Source of the DNA: Antilocapra americana
Lineage: Eukaryota > Chordata > Mammalia > Artiodactyla > Antilocapridae
Assembly (NCBI GenBank): GCA_007570785.1
Contig: ML660201.1
Location: 49,632,316 to 49,696,315 of the forward strand
Direction: 5' to 3'
Length of the DNA stretch: 64,000 nucleotides
Shown: piece by piece, positions 1-10,862 of the stretch
Position numbering within the stretch: position 1 is the first letter of the stretch
Layout: each line of letters begins with the position of its first letter
Made by a program: the position numbers and the translations under genes
Notes under the pieces: model-generated
Database searches by the model: none
The model's input: only the letters and a program-made list of their open reading frames with translations
What the model was told of the DNA's origin: nothing

Positions 1-74
1 TCTCTGCCTTCATGATTCTGAGTCCTTGATGCCAGGAAAATATGTTAGTCTTTCTGCTTCTCCCCATTTTGCAT

Positions 75-1229
75 CAGTTCAGTTCAGTCACTCAGTCGTG
101 TCCGACTCTGTGACCCCACGAACCACAGCACACCAGGCCTCCCTGTCCATCACCAACTCCCGAAGTTCACCCAAACCCATGTCCATTAAGTTGGTGATGC
201 CATCCAACCATCTCACCCTCTGTCATCCCCTTCTCCTCCTGCCCTCAATCTTTCCCAGCATTAGGGTCTTTTCTGAGTCAGCTCTTCTCATCAAGTGGCC
301 AAAGTATTGGAGTTTCAGCTTTAACATCAGTCCTTCCAATGAACACTCAGGACTGATCTTCTTTAGGATGGAATAGTTGAATCTCCTTGCAGTCCAAGGG
401 ACTCTCAAGAGTCCTCTCCAACACCACAGTTCAAAAGCATCAATTCTTCGGCGCTCAGCTTTCTTTATAGTCTAAATCTCACATCCATACATGACCACTG
501 GAAAAATCATAGCCTTGACTAGATGGACCTTTGTTGACAAAGTAATGTCTTTACTTTTTAATATGCTGTCTAGGTTGGTCATAACTTTCCTTCCAAGGAG
601 TAAGCATCTTTTAATTTCATGGCTGCGATCACCACCTGCAGTGATTTTGAGACCCCAAAAATAAAGTCAGCCACTGTTTCCACTTTCTCTGTCTATTTCC
701 CATGAAGTGATGGGACCAGATGCCATGATCTTAGTTTTCTGAATGTTGAGCTTTAAGCCAACTTTTTCACTTTCCTCTTTCACTTTCAGCAAGAGGCTCT
801 TTAGTTCTTCTTCACTTTCTTCCATAAGAGTGGTGTCACCTGCATATCTGAGGTTATTGATATTTCTCCCAGCAATCTTGATTCCAGCTTGTGCTTCTTC
901 CAGCCCAGCATTTCTCATGTTCTCTGCACAGAAGTTAAATAAACAGGGTGACAATATACAGCCTTGACATACTCCTTTGCCTATTTGGAATCAGTCTGTT
1001 GTTCCATGTCCAGTTCTAACTGTTGCTTCCTGACCTGCATATAGGTTTCTCAAGAGGCAGGTCAGGTGGTCTGGTATTCCCATCTCTTTCCACAGTTTAT
1101 TGTGATCCACGCAGTCAAAAGCTTTGGCATAGTCAATAAAGTGGAAACAGATATTTTTCTGGAACTCTCTTGCTTTTTTGATGATCCAGCAAATGTTGGC
1201 AATTTGATCTCTGGTTCCTCTGCCTTTTG
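75..1229 (-). mobile_element. BovB (RTE) LINE, 5'-truncated 3' portion
   Basis: The plus strand opens with the TCAGTTCAGT-type BovB 3' terminus followed by the complement of the ORF2 end and part of the reverse transcriptase domain. Homology stops near 1229, inside the RT region, so the 5' part is missing as in most LINE insertions. About 1.15 kb remains. It has a nonsense codon and an altered catalytic motif, so it is immobile. No convincing target duplication was seen. Confidence 0.93.
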
Positions 1230-1233
1230 GCAT
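667..1233 (-). pseudogene. BovB reverse transcriptase remnant
   Basis: Two open segments on the minus strand (1233-991 and 954-667) lie in the same frame. The first carries the RT core FIDYAKAFDCVDHNKLW (palm motif A with its aspartate). The second carries LRYAGDTTLMEESEEELKSL, where the catalytic YADD box reads YAGD. A TGA at 990-988 replaces the tryptophan codon usually found after the GTTD segment. In an intact element this domain copies LINE RNA at the nicked target. Here the nonsense codon and the lost aspartate rule out activity. It has no host role that I can see. Confidence 0.88.
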
Positions 1234-1304
1234 ATTTCTTGAAATTTTCTTACTAATGAAATAGTGGTAATATTAGCAGTTATTCCATTGAGTAATCATA
1301 TAGA

Positions 1305-1395
1305 TTGAATGAGGATATCATCTAAAGTTCTTAGCATAAAGTTTGTCACAGTGTAACTACTCAAAAGGTATCCCTTGTTAATATTACTGGATGAG
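1305..1395 (+). repeat. MIR 3'-end-like fragment
   Basis: Diverged match to the MIR/L2-type 3' end: a GATATCATCTAAAG stretch followed by a degraded 'gtaactactcaaaa'. It is short and ancient. Confidence 0.4.
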
Positions 1396-1734
1396 TGAAT
1401 GAATGAGGGACTTTGGTTTAATTCATCAGCACAAGCTTTTATATAGGCTTGAAATTTCTTTTACGTCTTTTTTCTTGCTATATAGAACTAAAATAAATGG
1501 CATGCTAAAAGAAAAGGAAGGTAATAAAATGGAGATCACAGCTGTTTAATTACACCTATTAGCAGAAATATAATTTTTTCTGTTAAATTTCCAGGGGAAT
1601 GACCATAGTTGAATGCAGCGCCACCTATCGGCCTGAGGAATGCATGCACGCATTGTCCACGAAGATGGCCTTTTTTTCTTAAGAATTAGTCGGCCCTCCA
1701 CGTCTGCAGATTCAACCAATCGGAGGTAGAAAAT
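1396..1734. other. AT-rich stretch, no gene seen
   Basis: No long open frame, RNA gene or confident repeat. AT-rich with several A-rich runs. Confidence 0.5.
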
Positions 1735-1866
1735 ATTTTTTGTTTTGTTTTGTTTAAATTTTGGACACATGGCATGCAAGGTCCTAGTTCCCCGACCACG
1801 AATTGAACCTATGACCCCTGCAGTGGAAGCAGGGAGTCCCAACCACTCAACTGCCAAGGAAGTTCA
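1735..1866 (-). mobile_element. CHR-type tRNA-derived SINE
   Basis: Read on the minus strand, it runs from a tRNA-like head (the complement of AACCACTCAACTGCCAAGGAAG) through a B-box-like 'gaacctatgacc' complement to an A-rich tail, seen as the T-rich run at 1735-1757. The layout matches the ruminant and cetacean CHR-1/CHR-2 group. Confidence 0.75.
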
Positions 1867-2017
1867 CTTGAATATATATATTTTTAAAAAGATCCCAGAA
1901 AGTTTCAAAAAGCATAACTTGAATTTGATGTGCACTGGCAACTATTTACACAGCATTCATATTGTATTTATATCTGTTTATATACATTGAATTAGGTATT
2001 ATAAGTGATCTAGAGAT

Positions 2018-2350
2018 GATCTCTAAGGAGACCAAACCAGTCAATCCTAAAGGAAATCAACCCTGAATATTCACTGGAAGGACTGATGCTGAAGTTGAAG
2101 CTCCAATACTTTGGCCACCTGATGGGAAGAGCCAACTCACTGGAAAAGTTCTGATGCTGGGAAAGACTGAGGGCAGGAGGAGAAGGGGGTGACAGAGGAT
2201 GAGATGGTTGGATGGCATCGCCGACTCAATGGACATGAGTTTGAGCAAACTCCAGGAGATGGTGAAAGATAGGGAAGCCTGGGTGCTACAGACAGTGGGG
2301 TCACAAAAAGTCGGGCATGACTTAGCAACTGAACACCAACACACATGACA
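2018..2350 (+). mobile_element. BovB 3'-end fragment (ART2A-like)
   Basis: Forward copy of the last ~330 bp of BovB: CTGAATATTCACTGGAAGGA, CAGGAGGAGAAGGGGG, ATGGACATGAGTTTGAG and a degraded 'gactgagcgactgaac' tail. It is more diverged than 3078-3613 and lies in opposite orientation to the copies on either side. Confidence 0.9.
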
Positions 2351-3077
2351 TGGATAACAGGACACTGAACGATTGAAATCATCCAATCCATCTCTTCAAA
2401 GGAATATTTTTCTGCAGTATGAAGAGCACCTCGTGTCTCATTCCACCCTCCAATCAGAGGAGAACGGGGGATAAAGGGCAAAAAAAGAAACACCGTGAGG
2501 CAGCCACAGAGAGAAGGTAAAGGAGACAGGGAACTAAACAGGTACATCTCAGTGACGTGTGGAGGCCCCCCTGCAGACCTGTGCTCCTGTTTTCCCCTCT
2601 GTGGATAGATGGGGTGAATTCAGAGCTCCCTAACACAGCCTTGGTCCCACGGAGCAACTAAAAAGGACTGACAGGAATTGTCGACCAACTTGCTTGAGTG
2701 TTGGGAGGGAAAAATCATTTGAAGGGCACTTTTCAGATATAGATCACCTCCAAAATGCAGCACTGGAGTGAGCGCATGTTATCAGAAAAACCGCCTACAG
2801 GGCTCAAGAAAATAGAGATTTCCAGGCTGATGATTTTAGATAAGAATTGATCTTTGACTTTACAAGCAGTTGCAAATTCTGCTCAAATAAAAAGGCCAGC
2901 TGATTGCCTGTGAAAACCTAGATTTTAGGTGGAGAAAAAGGAATTTTAAAAAGTCTTAATTTTAAAAAAATTTCACACTAAGAAGGCAATGTGTTTAGTC
3001 CTAGTTTACAATGAATTCCTTTTGGTTCCAAAGCATGCTAATTATCTAGAATGTATGAGGACTTTTAAGACTCATCT
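2351..3077. other. Single-copy-like DNA, no gene seen
   Basis: About 0.7 kb between two inverted BovB ends. No coding signature or recognised repeat. Open frames here are short and unsupported. Confidence 0.5.
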
Positions 3078-3613
3078 CAGTTCAGTTCAACTCAGTAGCT
3101 CAGTCGTGTTCGACTCTTTGCGACCCCATGAATCGCAGCATGCCAGGCCTCCCTGTCCATCACCAACTCCTGGAGTCCACCCAAACCCATGTCCATCAGG
3201 TCAGTGATGCCATCCAGCCATCTCATCCTCTGCCGTCCCCTTCTCCTCCTGCCCCCAATCCTTCCCAGCATCAGGGTCTTTTCCAATGAGTCAACTCTTC
3301 GCATGAGGTGGCCAAAGTATTGGAGTTTCAGTTTCAACATCAGTCCTTCCAATGAACACCCAGGACTGATCTCCTTTAGGATGGACCGGTTGGATCTCCT
3401 TGCAGTCAAAGGGACTCTCAATAGTCTTCTCCAACACCACAGTTCAAAAGCATCAATTCTTCGGTGCCCAGCTTTCTTCACCGTCCAACTCACATCCATA
3501 CATGACTACTGGAAAAACCATAGCCTTGACTAGACGGACCTTTGTTGGCAAAGTAATGTCTCTGCTTTTCAATATGCTATCTAGATTGGTCATAACCTTC
3601 CTTCCAAGGAGTA
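3078..3613 (-). mobile_element. BovB LINE 3' fragment
   Basis: Near-consensus BovB 3' end read on the minus strand. It covers the C-terminal end of ORF2 and the terminal TCAGTTCAGTT-type repeat, and breaks off at the 'ccaaggagtaa' segment near 3613. Low divergence suggests a fairly recent insertion. Confidence 0.94.
3092..3499 (-). pseudogene. BovB ORF2 C-terminal fragment (135 codons, open)
   Basis: The uninterrupted minus-strand frame encodes the BovB C-terminal region. Recognisable stretches are [44 protein letters not shown] and [20 protein letters not shown]. This lies after the RT domain in RTE elements. It is a 5'-truncated remnant without RT or endonuclease. The open frame reflects youth, not function. 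The methionine at 3499 is internal to the original ORF. Confidence 0.85.
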
Positions 3614-3781
3614 AATTATCAAGATGTGTCTGTCCTGAAAAGGGTTACATAGGAGTAGTCAATCTTCTAGTATAGACTCTGCCTGGAAAATGACTTATGG
3701 TTACATTATATCAAAATCATATTGGTGCTTTGAAAAGTACTGCATCACACACCTTAACACTAGAGCTAGAAATGCCTTCCT

Positions 3782-3981
3782 GGGTCTTAGGTCTGGGCTT
3801 CCCTGGTAGCTCAGCTGGTAAAGAATTTGCCTGCAATGTGGGAGACCTGGGTTCAATTCCCAGGTTGGTAAGATCCCCTGGAGAAGGGATAGTCTACCTA
3901 CTCCAGTATACTTGGGCTTCCCTGGTGGCTCAGATGGTAAAGAATCCACCTGCAATGCAGGAAACCTGGGGTCTTAGGTCT
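3782..3981 (+). mobile_element. Dimer of Bov-tA tRNA-like heads with 13-bp TSD
   Basis: The insert at 3795-3968 has one complete tRNA-like head with linker (GGGCTTCCCTGGTAGCTCAG to ACTCCAGTATACTT), followed directly by a second head that stops at 'gaaacctg'. The BovB-derived body and tail are absent. The 13-bp direct repeat GGGTCTTAGGTCT flanks it exactly at 3782-3794 and 3969-3981, so the truncated dimer appears to have inserted as one unit. Confidence 0.88.
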
Positions 3982-4689
3982 CTGCCTTATTCCTCTGCCT
4001 CCTGGAAGCTCTCTGACATCTAAAGCCAGTGACTGTTTCAGTCTGAAAGGCCCCCAGGAGTCAGGATTTCATAGTCTCTGGTTTTTAGTACCCAATCACT
4101 ATTCCAACCATGATGTTCTTTCCAGAGAACTTGACTTTCTCCAGCTGCACTTTAAGCAGAGGTTCAGGGAAAGCAGTAGTGAACAACTAACCTGGTGTTT
4201 AATTAAGCACACACTTCCCCCAGGGTTGAGGCATCTCTGGTGCACTGTGATTCTCTACCTCTCGCTTCTTCTGTTCTCCCCCTGCCCTGAGCACCCCAAG
4301 ACTGGTCCTGAGGACAGCAGTGCCAGGGGTTCCCTTGCCTTCTGGATTATGCATGGAGTGGTCCATGTGAGGCGCTGGCAGAGACCTGCACAGGGGAGGA
4401 GTGACAGGAGAGGTCCTTCTTGTCGGCCCTGCTCTGGCCCTGGCTGTGGCCCCTTCTTCAGACCCTTCTTCACCTTTCCCTTTGTAAGCTCCTTTTCCTC
4501 CTTTTCATGTCCAGTGCTAACATCAGCCCCCACACGAGCTCTTTGTAAATGGTTTCCATATAAAGTCAACTTTATCATCATCCAACTTCTTCCTTTTCCT
4601 CTAATAGCTACATCCAAGATATTAGGAAATCCCATCAGCTTGTCTTTGAAAATGTACCTAGGATCCAGCCTCTAAACCGCCAGCAGCCT
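3982..4689. other. No gene recognised
   Basis: Contains overlapping open frames on both strands at about 4226-4675, with no recognisable domain. I do not call them genes. No confident repeat. Confidence 0.5.
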
Positions 4690-5185
4690 CCAAACAGGTT
4701 TTCCTGCATCCACTTTTGCCCCTGCCCCCCAAGTCTGTTCGCCACTCAGCAGCCAGAGTGATTCTTTAACACGGAAGTGAAAAAACAAATCGAGACCTTC
4801 CAAAGGCCCCTCAGCTGACCTGGGTCCAACCCAGAGCCATGGAAGGTTATGTGCAGAGTCCTGTGATTGGCCCCCTGCCTGGACCTTGGCACCCAACTCT
4901 CTCCCAGGTCCCCTCCCACGGTCAGCGCATCCGCCTGCCTGTGGGCCTGGCTTGCCACGCAAGATCCCTCCCTAGGGCCTTTGCTCTTCTTGATGCCTGC
5001 GCTAGGCTCCCTCCACTTGTCCAGGTTTCTTCTTTACTTGCTCCATAGCAGCTCCCCACCACCCTACACTGCACTCTCTGCCTGTTCATGGTTCTGTGTG
5101 CTAGAATATTGGTCACTACTGTGTCCCCAAGGCGGTGCCTGGCACATAGTGGATGCTCAGCAAACATGAAAGAATGAATGGATTT
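4690..5185 (+). repeat. L2 LINE 3' region, diverged
   Basis: Resembles the L2 3' end: 'ccctagggcctttgctcttc', then 'ctgtgtccccaaggcggtgc', 'cctggcacatagtggatgc' and a terminal 'gaatgaatgg'. Ancient, with patchy identity in the first half. Confidence 0.6.
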
Positions 5186-5353
5186 GATCTTCTTCCCGCT
5201 GCTTTGGCATAGTTCTCTTTGTCCAGAATCAGGACCTAGTGGGTGCATTTGGATCACACTACCTGTGTGGTAGAAGTGTGAATACAGGGCTCACGTGAGC
5301 TCCTAATGAAAGTGGGAGCCGATGGTAGTGAAGGCCCAAAGGATAGTTCAAAT

Positions 5354-5486
5354 TTTAAACATTTTTTATTTTTTGGCAATGCCATAACATCATGGGGGAT
5401 CTCAGTTTCCTCAACAGGAATCGGAATTGTGTCTCCTGCATTGGGAGCTTGGATTGTTAACCACCGGACTGCCAGTGAAGTCCCTC
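5354..5486 (-). mobile_element. CHR-type SINE
   Basis: T-rich run, then TTTTTGGCAATGCC, GGGATCTCAGTTTCC and the complement of a tRNA-like head ending CACCGGACTGCCAGTGAAGT. Typical reverse-oriented CHR SINE. Confidence 0.78.
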
Positions 5487-6424
5487 AATTTTTAAATGGG
5501 TGTGGAAAAATTAGACTTGGAATTTCAGAGTCTTAAAAACAAAAGAAGCTACGACTGGAATATACTTAATGTTCACATTATTACACAATCATTATTCTGC
5601 AAGCTTCATTCTAGAAACGTGGCATCCTTATAATTTCCTACTTCCTATAACAATACAAGAGCTTTGATGCAACGGTTGCTTCCTGCCTGACCCCAACAGA
5701 CACACGGATGGTGAGGACGCAGTGGCAAGTGGGAAACAGAGTGGGGGGTAGGAGAGCAGGAGAGGGACTTTCTGGAGGGGCCCTCGGGCTTTCACAGGTC
5801 AGACAGATGGGCCAGGAGATGGGAGGAAGCCGCTGGCCAGTGGGAGTTTTGTGGAAGAGGGAGGGATGTGGGCTGGGCCTTGCAGATGGGAGTGGTGTGT
5901 GCCTGGAGGGAGGGTATACTTTTGTCATAAGTGAAAGCGAGAAGTGGGACAGGAGTCGGGTGCAGATGACCTGCCCTAGAACAGGGGGGCGTGTGGGGAG
6001 GTGAGGAGACAGGTTAAGGAAGGGCTTCCCTGCTGGGTAGGAGTCTGCCCCCAGCCTTGGTGTCCTGAGCCTCATCCCTCTTCACCCAGCGTGTGGATGG
6101 GGCCCTGGCTGCGGGCAGGTGCTGGCCGAGCTGCTGTGGATACAGCAGTGAGCAGGCACCTCCCTCTCCACCCTCACCTCCCCTTGGGGCCCTTGGTGAG
6201 GTTGCGGTGTGGACTGGTGAGCGCGGGCACCTAGGCTCTGAGACTAATGAAGACACAGCCCGCCTACCACCTCTCTGATTCTCTGACTTAGTAACCCTTT
6301 GCCTGAACAAAATAACACTGAAGGGGCATGAAGGATTTAAATTATTAGTTCATTTTCAGGCCAAAGGGAGCTTCAAGTGGCACACAGGTGGACGCAGTCA
6401 CCCGAGACCAAGCGAGCTGTTTGT
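5487..6424. other. GC-richer single-copy-like DNA
   Basis: Open frames on both strands (for example 5638-6075 minus and 5708-6004 plus) overlap and look compositional: G-rich on one strand and Pro/Ser-rich when read on the other. No domain, splice pattern or repeat recognised. Confidence 0.5.
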
Positions 6425-6535
6425 GATTCTACAGCTCTGGGTTTGAATCCAGACTCCGCCACGCAGTAGCGGCGTGGCCCCGAAGCTGCTGAGGCATGGT
6501 CTTGGCTTCTCCAAGGCTCATTTCTGCGTTCACAC
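6425..6535 (+). repeat. MIR SINE, core portion
   Basis: Matches the MIR order: 'gctctgggtttgaatccaga', 'ctccgccacgcagtagc', then a degraded 'ggcttctccaaggctcattt'. Confidence 0.65.
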
Positions 6536-7419
6536 CAGAGAAATCCTAGACCCTGCTTCGTGCTGTGTGCGTTCTGTGAGAGAGTGCACAGGAAACTCTC
6601 ACACGGCGCCTGCCCTGCCTGTGCCTGGGGGCTGTGGATAGGACTCTGGCAGGAGACACTGACATCTCTCTGACGAGAGGGACACAGCCTGGAGGCGGAC
6701 GGGCTCAGTTTTCAACAGAACGCATTAATGATGTTGACCTAGTTCTCTGTGGGCAGAAGCTCACCTATAGACCTCTTACCTGGTCTGCTGCTTTCACTGT
6801 TCAAAGTGTTCCCACATCTCCCATTTCCTCTCATCCCCTCAGGGGGACAGCTGAAGGAGGAGGGGAACCCAGCGGTGGAAGCCCAGCCCAGCCCAGCCCA
6901 GGTGTCACTTGGCTGTGAGCTCTGAGGACGAGTGGCCCTGGCCAAAACTGTCAGCTGCCCTGAGCATCCTTGTCACTCAGAGCTCGGGCTTCAAAGAGCC
7001 CTGCCTGTTGGAGTCTGTGACCAGGAGTGTCATCCTCCTCTGGTCCTCCTGGGGCTGGAGTTGGGCCCTAATTCTTTCCTGGGCTCTCCTCCCCCATTAA
7101 TATATTTCAGAGGAGAGGGCAGGCAGCACAGAGGATCCTCTCTCTGGGTCTCCTGCTGTCTGGGCACCATGGCAACAAATGCACCTTTTGCCAACAGACT
7201 TTTTCACTGCCTGATTCTGAGCGGCACTGCTGCCCCCACCCTGGGCAGGGAGACCCCACAAGGAGCCACAACTGTTTATAGCAAACCCTCCCTTTCAGGT
7301 GCCGAAAACTGGGCTGCTGGTCACTTTCAGGGTCACCCTGACAGCAGGTCCTGTTATCACTGCTGTCTGCAGGACACCCCTGGAGGTCTTTCCACGAATT
7401 CCCTAGTTGTGTGTGCGTG
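6536..7419. other. Single-copy-like DNA with unsupported 163-codon frame
   Basis: A plus-strand frame at 6932-7423 is open but has no recognised domain. Its end runs into the SINE fragment at 7420. I do not call it a gene. A short tandem CCCAG run lies near 6880-6900. Confidence 0.45.
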
Positions 7420-7514
7420 TTAAGTCAGTTCAGTCGTATCTGACTCTTTGCAACTCTAAGGACTTTAGCCCACCAGCTTCCTCTATTCATGGGATTCTCC
7501 ACCTGGGAAGCCCA
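7420..7514 (-). mobile_element. Bov-tA fragment, internally deleted
   Basis: Tail and body complement (AGTCGTATCTGACTCTTTGC, AGCCCACCAGCTTCCTCT) jumps from 'gggattctcc' directly to the head start 'acctgggaagccc'. Most of the head and linker are deleted. Confidence 0.8.
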
Positions 7515-7527
7515 ATGATCCTAGGCA

Positions 7528-7625
7528 GGTTGTTTTAACAACTCTGCACCTCAATTTCCTCATTTGTCGAGTGGAAGAGATAAAAGTAGCTTTCTTTCTA
7601 GTACTGGAGAGGACTAAATGATGTA
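7528..7625 (+). repeat. MIR fragment
   Basis: 'ctgcacctcaatttcctcat' and 'gaggactaaatgatgt' match the MIR 3' half. Confidence 0.6.
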
Positions 7626-7636
7626 TTATCAGTAGA

Positions 7637-7849
7637 GGGACTCCCTGGTGGTGCCAGTGGTAAAGAATCCACCCGTCAATGAATGAGACACAGGAGACTT
7701 GGGTTCAATCCCTGGATGGGGAAGATCCCCTGGAGAAGGAAGAAATGGCTACCTACCGCAGTATTCTTGCCTGGAAAATTCCATGGACAAAGGAGCTTGG
7801 TGGGCTACAGTGTGGGGTCACAAAAGAGTCGGACATGACTGAGCACACG
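7637..7849 (+). mobile_element. Bov-tA SINE
   Basis: Complete layout: tRNA-like head with a small insertion near 7676-7690, linker 'gatcccctggagaagga', body 'agtattcttgcctggaaa', and tail 'gtcggacatgactgagca'. Confidence 0.92.
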
Positions 7850-7951
7850 CCCATATATATTCTCAGTAGAGTGTGGAAAATTGGTCCCAGTACACAGCTA
7901 ATGCTCCGTACGTATTGACTGCAGAGTTTAATAATTTTGGTGTGCTAAAGT

Positions 7952-8229
7952 AAAATCAACCCTGAATATTCACTGGAAGGACTGATGCTGAAGCTCCAAC
8001 ACTTTGGCTACCTGATGTGAAGAACTGACTCATTGGGAAAGACCCTGATGCTGGGAAAGATTGAAGGCAGGAGGAGAAGGGGATGACAAGGATGAGATAG
8101 CTGGATGGCATCATCGTCTCAATGGACAAGAGTTTGAGCAAGCTCCGGGAGTTGGTGATAGACAAGGAAGCCTGGCATTTGCAGTCCATGGGGTTGCAAA
8201 GAGTGACACAACTGAGTGACTCAATAATA
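7952..8229 (+). mobile_element. BovB 3'-end fragment (ART2A-like)
   Basis: Forward BovB 3' end: CTGAATATTCACTGGAAGGA, GGCAGGAGGAGAAGGGGATG and ATGGACAAGAGTTTGAGCAA, ending in degraded 'gactcaataa'. An A-rich run follows at 8238-8260. Confidence 0.9.
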
Positions 8230-8274
8230 ACACAGTTTTAAAAAAAAACAAAAAAAAAGAATATTTTGTGTAAG

Positions 8275-8444
8275 CTATCACTCTGTGTATGCCCAGCAAA
8301 ACAGCTGGAAGCAGATACTCAAAAATGCCAATCAGGGTTATCTGTGGCTGGTGGGTTTGTGGATGACTTCTGGTTTCTTTCAGATATTTTTCTATAATTT
8401 CCAACTTTTCCAGAATGAACTTATATAAAATGACTTTTGAAATT
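8275..8444 (+). repeat. Ancient L1-type 3'-end-like fragment
   Basis: 'gttatctgtggctggtgggt' followed by 'gatatttttctataatttcc' is the pattern of old L1/HAL1 3' ends. Family not assigned. Confidence 0.4.
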
Positions 8445-8605
8445 AGATATTCCCTTAGATAGCCAAAAGGGAAGCCCAGGAATACTGGAGTGAGTAGCCT
8501 ATCCCTTCTCCAGCAGATCTTCCTGACCCAGGAATCAAATGGGGGTCTCCTGCATTGCAGGCAGATTCTTTACCAACTGAACTATCAGGGAAGCCCAGAT
8601 ATTCC
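8445..8605 (-). mobile_element. Bov-tA head plus partial second head, with TSD
   Basis: On the minus strand: a complete head and linker (8596 to about 8480) followed by only the first part of a second head (GGGCTTCCC plus degraded sequence to 8454). No BovB-derived body. AGATATTCC flanks it at 8445-8453 and 8597-8605. Same architecture as 3782-3981 at an unrelated site. Confidence 0.75.
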
Positions 8606-9579
8606 AAAAACTTGTTTGAAAACCACCTGGGACCTCTAGTGACTTCTCTAGAGTCACTCCTCTAGAAAACCACCTCTTCCAAAATATGATTTTGGAATCT
8701 AAGGAGACACCTCTGCTGTTTCCAATTGCCTGGGAATAGAAGGAAACCTGCCAAGACATTTCAGCTGGAGTTGTGGAGGCTACGTTTCCACAGTGTCTTG
8801 CTTGTACACCCAACTAGGAAATGAGACATCTTGCGCTTTGAGTGAGTCTCTCCCATTAATCATGGGGCTACTCCCAGCAGATCTTGTAGAATGACTGGTG
8901 TAATTACAGCCTCTGCCTGCAAGGATGATGCCAGCAGTCAAGAGCAGTGTGAGTGAAGCCAGTTGGAGTCTTTCTGGAGCTTGTGGTAATATGATTGCTT
9001 CCCTGAGCCTTGGAAGTCAAAGGTGAGAAGGTCTGGGTGGTCCCCAGATTTCAGTAGGAGACAGAAGTGTTTTGATAGCTCCTGAAAGGGTCTTCCCAGA
9101 CTATCCCATATGTGAGTAAATGTGGGGTTGGCTAGAATATCAGAGGATTTCTGCAGTCCAGGAATTTCCTTAAGGACAAATTGCTCAAGTCTGACAAGTG
9201 ATTTACCAACCAGGCTCTGCGTCTTTTTTTGCAATTGAAAGCAGTCTGTATCTATCAAAAGGTTATGACGAGAAGTACATAGAAGTACATTCACACACTT
9301 CACTCCAACATGCGCAAGTTCTAGAGCCTGAAGGAATGGGTGGAAAGACAACCAAGAAAACATGGCCATTCCCAGGCACTGGGTCACCTGCCCTGGCTGT
9401 TCCCTGTCCTCGTTAGTAACTGCAGGTTCCCTGTGGGTCTTTGGGCAGCACCAGGAACTGATCTGGTCTGAGAGTCGTAGAAAACTGCATTTTCCTCCCT
9501 CGTGGTGTCCACAGTGTTAAGGAAACATGACTTCAACAGTTCAGAGAAGAAAACTTTTACAGTAGTTTGTACAAGTTCT
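8606..9579. other. Single-copy-like DNA, no gene recognised
   Basis: A minus-strand frame of 149 codons (8938-9387) has no recognised domain and is not called a gene. No confident repeat. Confidence 0.45.
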
Positions 9580-9790
9580 AGGGTTTGCAGGTGGCTCAGC
9601 AGTAAACAATGAGCCTGTCAATGCAGGAGATGCAGGTCAGGAAGATCCCCAGGAGGAGAAAATGGCAACCCACTCCAGTATTCTTGTCTGGGAAATCCCA
9701 TGGACCAAGAAGACTGGTGGATTACAGTCTTTGGGTTTGCAATGAGTTGGATACAACATAGCAGTTGAGCATGCATGCATGCATGCAAGT
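9580..9790 (+). mobile_element. Bov-tA SINE, diverged, with GCAT tail repeat
   Basis: Degraded head ('caggtggctcagcagtaaac'), 'aacccactccagtattcttg', body and tail ('gagttggatacaacatagc'). A GCAT tetranucleotide run at 9769-9787 sits where the SINE tail would be. Confidence 0.82.
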
Positions 9791-10862
9791 TATGCCCCTG
9801 CCTATAAATAATCACATAAAACCAAAACACAGAAACCTCCTCCACTCAGCCCTCTCCCATCACCATAACTAATCCTCGTCCCTCAGCAAAAAGGGTGGTT
9901 GTCAAGACAGAGAGAATGAGCAACTGGATGGTTCTCACTGAAGGTTTTTTCAGCCCTCTGAATTACCTGTGGTTTCTGAGATTGTGAGACATACAACAGG
10001 CAACAGGTAACCCTATAACTGTCCCCAGGGATCCTGCTGCCAGCAGTGACCCTTAAATCCTTCCTTGTCCTTCCCTCCCCCAGCACCCGACCTCAAAACA
10101 GGACAAGCATCAAAGAAAACTGCTTGTACCATGTGAGGCAAACAGGAGAGAGATGAAGGCTTGGAAGGGAATCTACCTTATCACATTCCGATTCCAAAGA
10201 AGCAAAGAAAAAGCCTGAAAAAAGGGAGAAGTTGAAGGAACTCTACTAAAGATGCCCCTGGCCCCGGGACAAAGAAAAACAGGGTATTCAAAGAAGGGAT
10301 TGGCTGTCTTAAATGCTCACCACAGAGCAGTGGCTACCGCCTCTGGGAGGTGGCAGTGCATTGACAGCGACCCTGGGCCGTTGCTGGTGGGCGCCTGGCA
10401 GTCAGGAAGGGAAACAGGGCAAGAGGGTGTGACTCACTGTTTCTCGGTGTCTCTCACCAGTGACAACCTTCAGGGTTGCTGCTGCGCTTACACCTCATGG
10501 GTCCTGTAGAACTTCAGCCGTGGCCAACTCAGAACAACACCAGGAAGGCGATTTTGGAAAACAGAGCTCCTACAGTAAACAAGTTGACAACAGAACAATC
10601 CAGTAGAGGTTGCCAACCCAAATGGGGCTTAGCCCACTGAGGATGTCAGCTGTGTGAAAGGAATGCAGGCTGTTGGAAAACGGAAAAGTGTGTCTCTGAC
10701 CAGAGGCCAAGGCAGGCTTGAAGCCCTCCACCCCTGCAGCTGCATTTCGAGTGTAGCTCAACCTGATTTTCATATGGGAGTCGTCTCTCTTTAAGTCCGG
10801 GCTGTGCTCCGTCACTCAGATTATAAACTCAAAGTCCCTAGGGCCAGGCATGCAGTAAGTCG
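9791..10862. other. Single-copy-like DNA, no gene recognised
   Basis: Short open frames only, with no domain or confident repeat. Confidence 0.45.

Noticed and set aside
9769..9787. Short regular GCAT repeats considered as a CRISPR-like or regulatory array
   Set aside because: This is a tetranucleotide microsatellite at a SINE tail in a mammalian genome. There are no spacers.
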